From positions 988,001 to 1,052,000 of the forward strand of contig NC_082617.1 in NCBI RefSeq assembly GCF_030936135.1: a DNA stretch of 64,000 nt, written 5' to 3'. Position numbers and translations under genes: made by a program. Source of the stretch: Gavia stellata (taxonomy: Eukaryota > Chordata > Aves > Gaviiformes > Gaviidae). Of this stretch, positions 61,703 through 64,000 are shown in pieces. A model generated the notes under the pieces. It was given only the letters and a program-made list of their open reading frames with translations. It was not told where the DNA came from and made no database searches. Within the stretch, counting starts at the first letter, position 1, and each line of letters begins with the position of its first letter.

Positions 61703-63596
61703 TCAGTGGCTGCTGTTGCTCATGGAGAGCCCAGGTTGCAGCGCTTGAGGGAACATCTCGGCTTTGTGGAAGGGCGGCATGTAGACAGGAGGGGAGGGCG
61801 CCAGGCTGTAGCCCTGGGACGTCACCGGGATGGGCAGGCCGGTGGGCACCAGGGACTGGTTCATGTCGTACATCACCCCCTCCGCCTCGTTGCCAAAGGG
61901 CAGCAGCAGCCGTTTGCCTTTCTGACGCCGGTTGCAGAACCAGACTCGGACCACCTGCAAGGGAGAGGAGACGGGGAAGGGTGAGGGGGGGTGAGCCCAG
62001 GTGCTGTGAGGATGACAAGGAGACCCTTCTGCTGGTGGCATCGCCACAGCACCCTCCTCCCAGCCACAGCTCCTCCTGGGGCTGGGCTCGGACAGGCTGG
62101 TGGTAGTTACCAGCCCCGGCCACTCTCCCACAGCTTCCAGTATCAAATGGGCCTGATGTGGGTGCTCAGGAAGCACGGCCGCTTGGGCACCCACCCTGCA
62201 AACCCTCCCCAACGTACGTCTTTGTCCAGGTTGAGGTCCTCAGCGATTTGGGAGATCTCCTGGGGACTGGGCTTCACGCACTTGCGGAAGAAGCTCTCCA
62301 GCGTCCCCTTCACGTTGGTCTCGATGCTGGTCCTGCGTTTTCTCTTCCGGGCTTGGGCCAACACTTGCTCCGCATTGCACATCTGGAAATGAGAGAGGCC
62401 ACACGCTTGGTCACAGGGCTGGCAATGTCCCCACCAGGCTCTGGACACATGTGTGGCTGGCTGAAGAGGTCTGGGAGGGATGGGGACAGGCTTTGTCCCC
62501 AAGACTGTCCACTGAGCTTCACCCCACTGTGACTGGGGCCATTCCCCAGTGTCCCAGCACTGTCTGCAGCTGGTGCAGCGGGGATGGACACGTCTTCCTG
62601 CATCCCCCCAGGCTCCCCAGGGAGCCGAAAGCTGCATTTCCAGCTTATCTAAGATTCCTGCAGGACCTGGCTGCTCCGAGATGGGAGCTGCCACACTTGT
62701 ACAAGGTGTCTGGGACAGATTTGGGCTCTGACCCGGTAGAATTGGTACCCAGTGGTTCCCCCCACAGCCAGACTGAAGCCATGGCAGCGAGATGCTGCTA
62801 TGGCACAAGACGCCTGCTGCTCCCCTCTTCTCCCCCAAAAAGCATGTGTAAAAGAAAGGGAGGAGAGGCTGCGGCTTGAGGGCTCATCTCTGTGCGGGTA
62901 CCCCCGACTCCCGGCCCTCCCCAACCCCGTACCTCTTGCATGTTGTCCGTGTTCTCCGCCTCGTTGAGCCAACGCTGCAGCAGCGGCTTCAGCTTGCACA
63001 TGTTCTTGAAGCTGAGCTGGAGCGCTTCGAAGCGGCAGATGGTTGTCTGGCTGAACATCTTCCCTGCGCGGCAGGCAGGGCGTCACGCACCGCTCCTGCC
63101 CCCGCGCCGGGGGGTCTCCCGCCTCCAGCAGCCCCCAGGATCCCCCCCCCCCGCATCCCCTGTCCCTGGGGATGGGGGATCAGGAAAGGTTTGCTGCTTC
63201 AGCAGGGATTTAAAGTACTGAGACACTCATTCAATAAGCAGCTGTAGCTATTTTAAACCAGTTCCTTGTTACCAAACACTTCCAGCTTGAGCGAGTACTT
63301 AAGAGGGCTCAGGAGCCCCCGGAGCCCTGGGGCTGGTGCTCACAGCCTCCTTTGCAGGTCGTTAAGGAGCAGAAATCTCCTCATTCAGGTGCTCCATCCG
63401 TCACCCAGGTGCTCCATCCCCCTCCCAGCCTCTCCCTTCCCCCCGGGTGTGGGGGGGAGACGAGGACCCTTCCCGGACCCTTACCGTAGAGGGTGCCCAG
63501 AGCCAGCCCCACGTCAGCCTGGGTGAAGCCCAGCATGATGCGCTTGTGCTTGAGGTCCTTGGCAAACTGCTCCAGCTCTTCCGAGGTTGGCGCATC
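61703..63596 (-). CDS. POU5F3: POU class 5 homeobox 3 (PouV), exons 2-5, partial
   Basis: POU5F3 is a nuclear transcription factor, the OCT4-related pluripotency regulator of birds and other non-eutherians. Visible exons are 63485-63596, 62933-63063, 62218-62382 and 61703-61954, giving 219 residues. The POU-specific domain runs from [20 protein letters not shown] and [20 protein letters not shown] to [20 protein letters not shown]. The homeodomain starts [20 protein letters not shown] and ends with helix 3, [16 protein letters not shown] transactivating C-terminus follows, ending GLSMSNSSH. The exon layout matches POU5F1. The exon encoding the N-terminal activation domain must lie beyond 64000. 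Position beside FUT7 supports POU5F3 rather than POU5F1. Confidence 0.93.
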
Positions 63597-64000
63597 CTGG
63601 CAGGGGCAGAGAGAACCTGAGAGGGGACAACTCGCGCCCAGGGGCTGCCAAAAGCGGGATCTGCCGGCGTGTCGGGGTCAGCGTGGGACGGGGATGGGGA
63701 CGGGAGAGGCCTCAGCTGAGCCCTTGGCAGCGCTGCCACCCACCAGCCGCTGCCACCTCTGGGTGGTGGGGTCCTTGGGGTGGTGGGGTGGGTGGCAGAA
63801 GGGTTTTCCCCAACCCCTTAACAAGGGGCTCCGCTCAGGGACCCCAGAGTGCCTCCACCCCACCCTGCCCCACTCAGGACCCCCTGGATGCTCCCTCGAC
63901 CACGGCACACCACCCAGGTCACACCACGCTGGCGTGGCAGAGGCGCAGGGTGGCACAAGGACCCGGGGACAGAAAGCAGGTCCCTGGGAGCACCCAGAGC
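63597..64000 (-). other. POU5F3: POU5F3 intron 1 (part)
   Basis: Intronic sequence upstream of POU5F3 exon 2, starting with its acceptor (ctgccag). I see no first exon in these 400 bases. Confidence 0.7.

Noticed and set aside
1-64000. Retroviral or LTR elements, tRNA or rRNA genes
   Set aside because: I looked for terminal repeats, gag/pol-like frames and cloverleaf genes and saw none; the only retroelements are the two CR1 fragments. A RepeatMasker run would settle smaller, older fragments.

Overview
This window is vertebrate genomic DNA, almost certainly from a bird. The genes are intron-rich, GC-rich and tightly packed, as on avian microchromosomes. The only interspersed repeats I recognise are two CR1 LINEs, the dominant avian family. 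A POU5F3 (PouV) gene sits beside FUT7, an arrangement reported for birds and absent from eutherians. All features were read by eye. Exon boundaries were chosen so that splice sites, reading phase and remembered family sequences agree. I cannot name the species.

Layout, left to right: the last exon of an ecto-NTPDase (ENTPD2-like, +, 12-212); TMEM141 (-, 3060-4994); PAXX (+, 5064-7113), head to head with TMEM141 with 69 bp between start codons; CLIC3 (-, 8590-11373); ABCA2 (-, 14620-49837), with 49 coding exons and about 2510 residues; a 7 kb repeat-rich intergenic stretch; FUT7 (+, coding 56921-57964); and the POU and C-terminal exons of POU5F3 (-, 61703-63596), whose first exon lies beyond the right edge. 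Convergent pairs (ENTPD/TMEM141, PAXX/CLIC3, FUT7/POU5F3) have close or facing poly(A) signals. The divergent pairs are TMEM141/PAXX and ABCA2/FUT7.

The genes do not form one pathway. They are a conserved neighbourhood of extracellular nucleotide hydrolysis (ENTPD), a small membrane protein (TMEM141), DNA end joining (PAXX), a glutathione-transferase-like chloride channel family protein (CLIC3), a lysosomal lipid transporter (ABCA2), sialyl-Lewis-x synthesis (FUT7) and pluripotency control (POU5F3). Much of the remaining sequence is tandem repeat: a 43-bp VNTR, a C-rich minisatellite, a GGGAT pentamer array, a 44-bp CCTT-derived array and two degenerate minisatellites.

I see no prokaryotic system, CRISPR array, provirus or obviously new multi-gene system. 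The points most worth checking are an in-frame 62-residue exon in the first extracellular domain of ABCA2 that seems absent from mammals, a GC-AG intron in ABCA2, a TATA/MEF2-like element inside ABCA2 intron 1, the very short TMEM141/PAXX divergent promoter, and an unexplained acceptor-preceded hydrophobic reading frame downstream of ABCA2.
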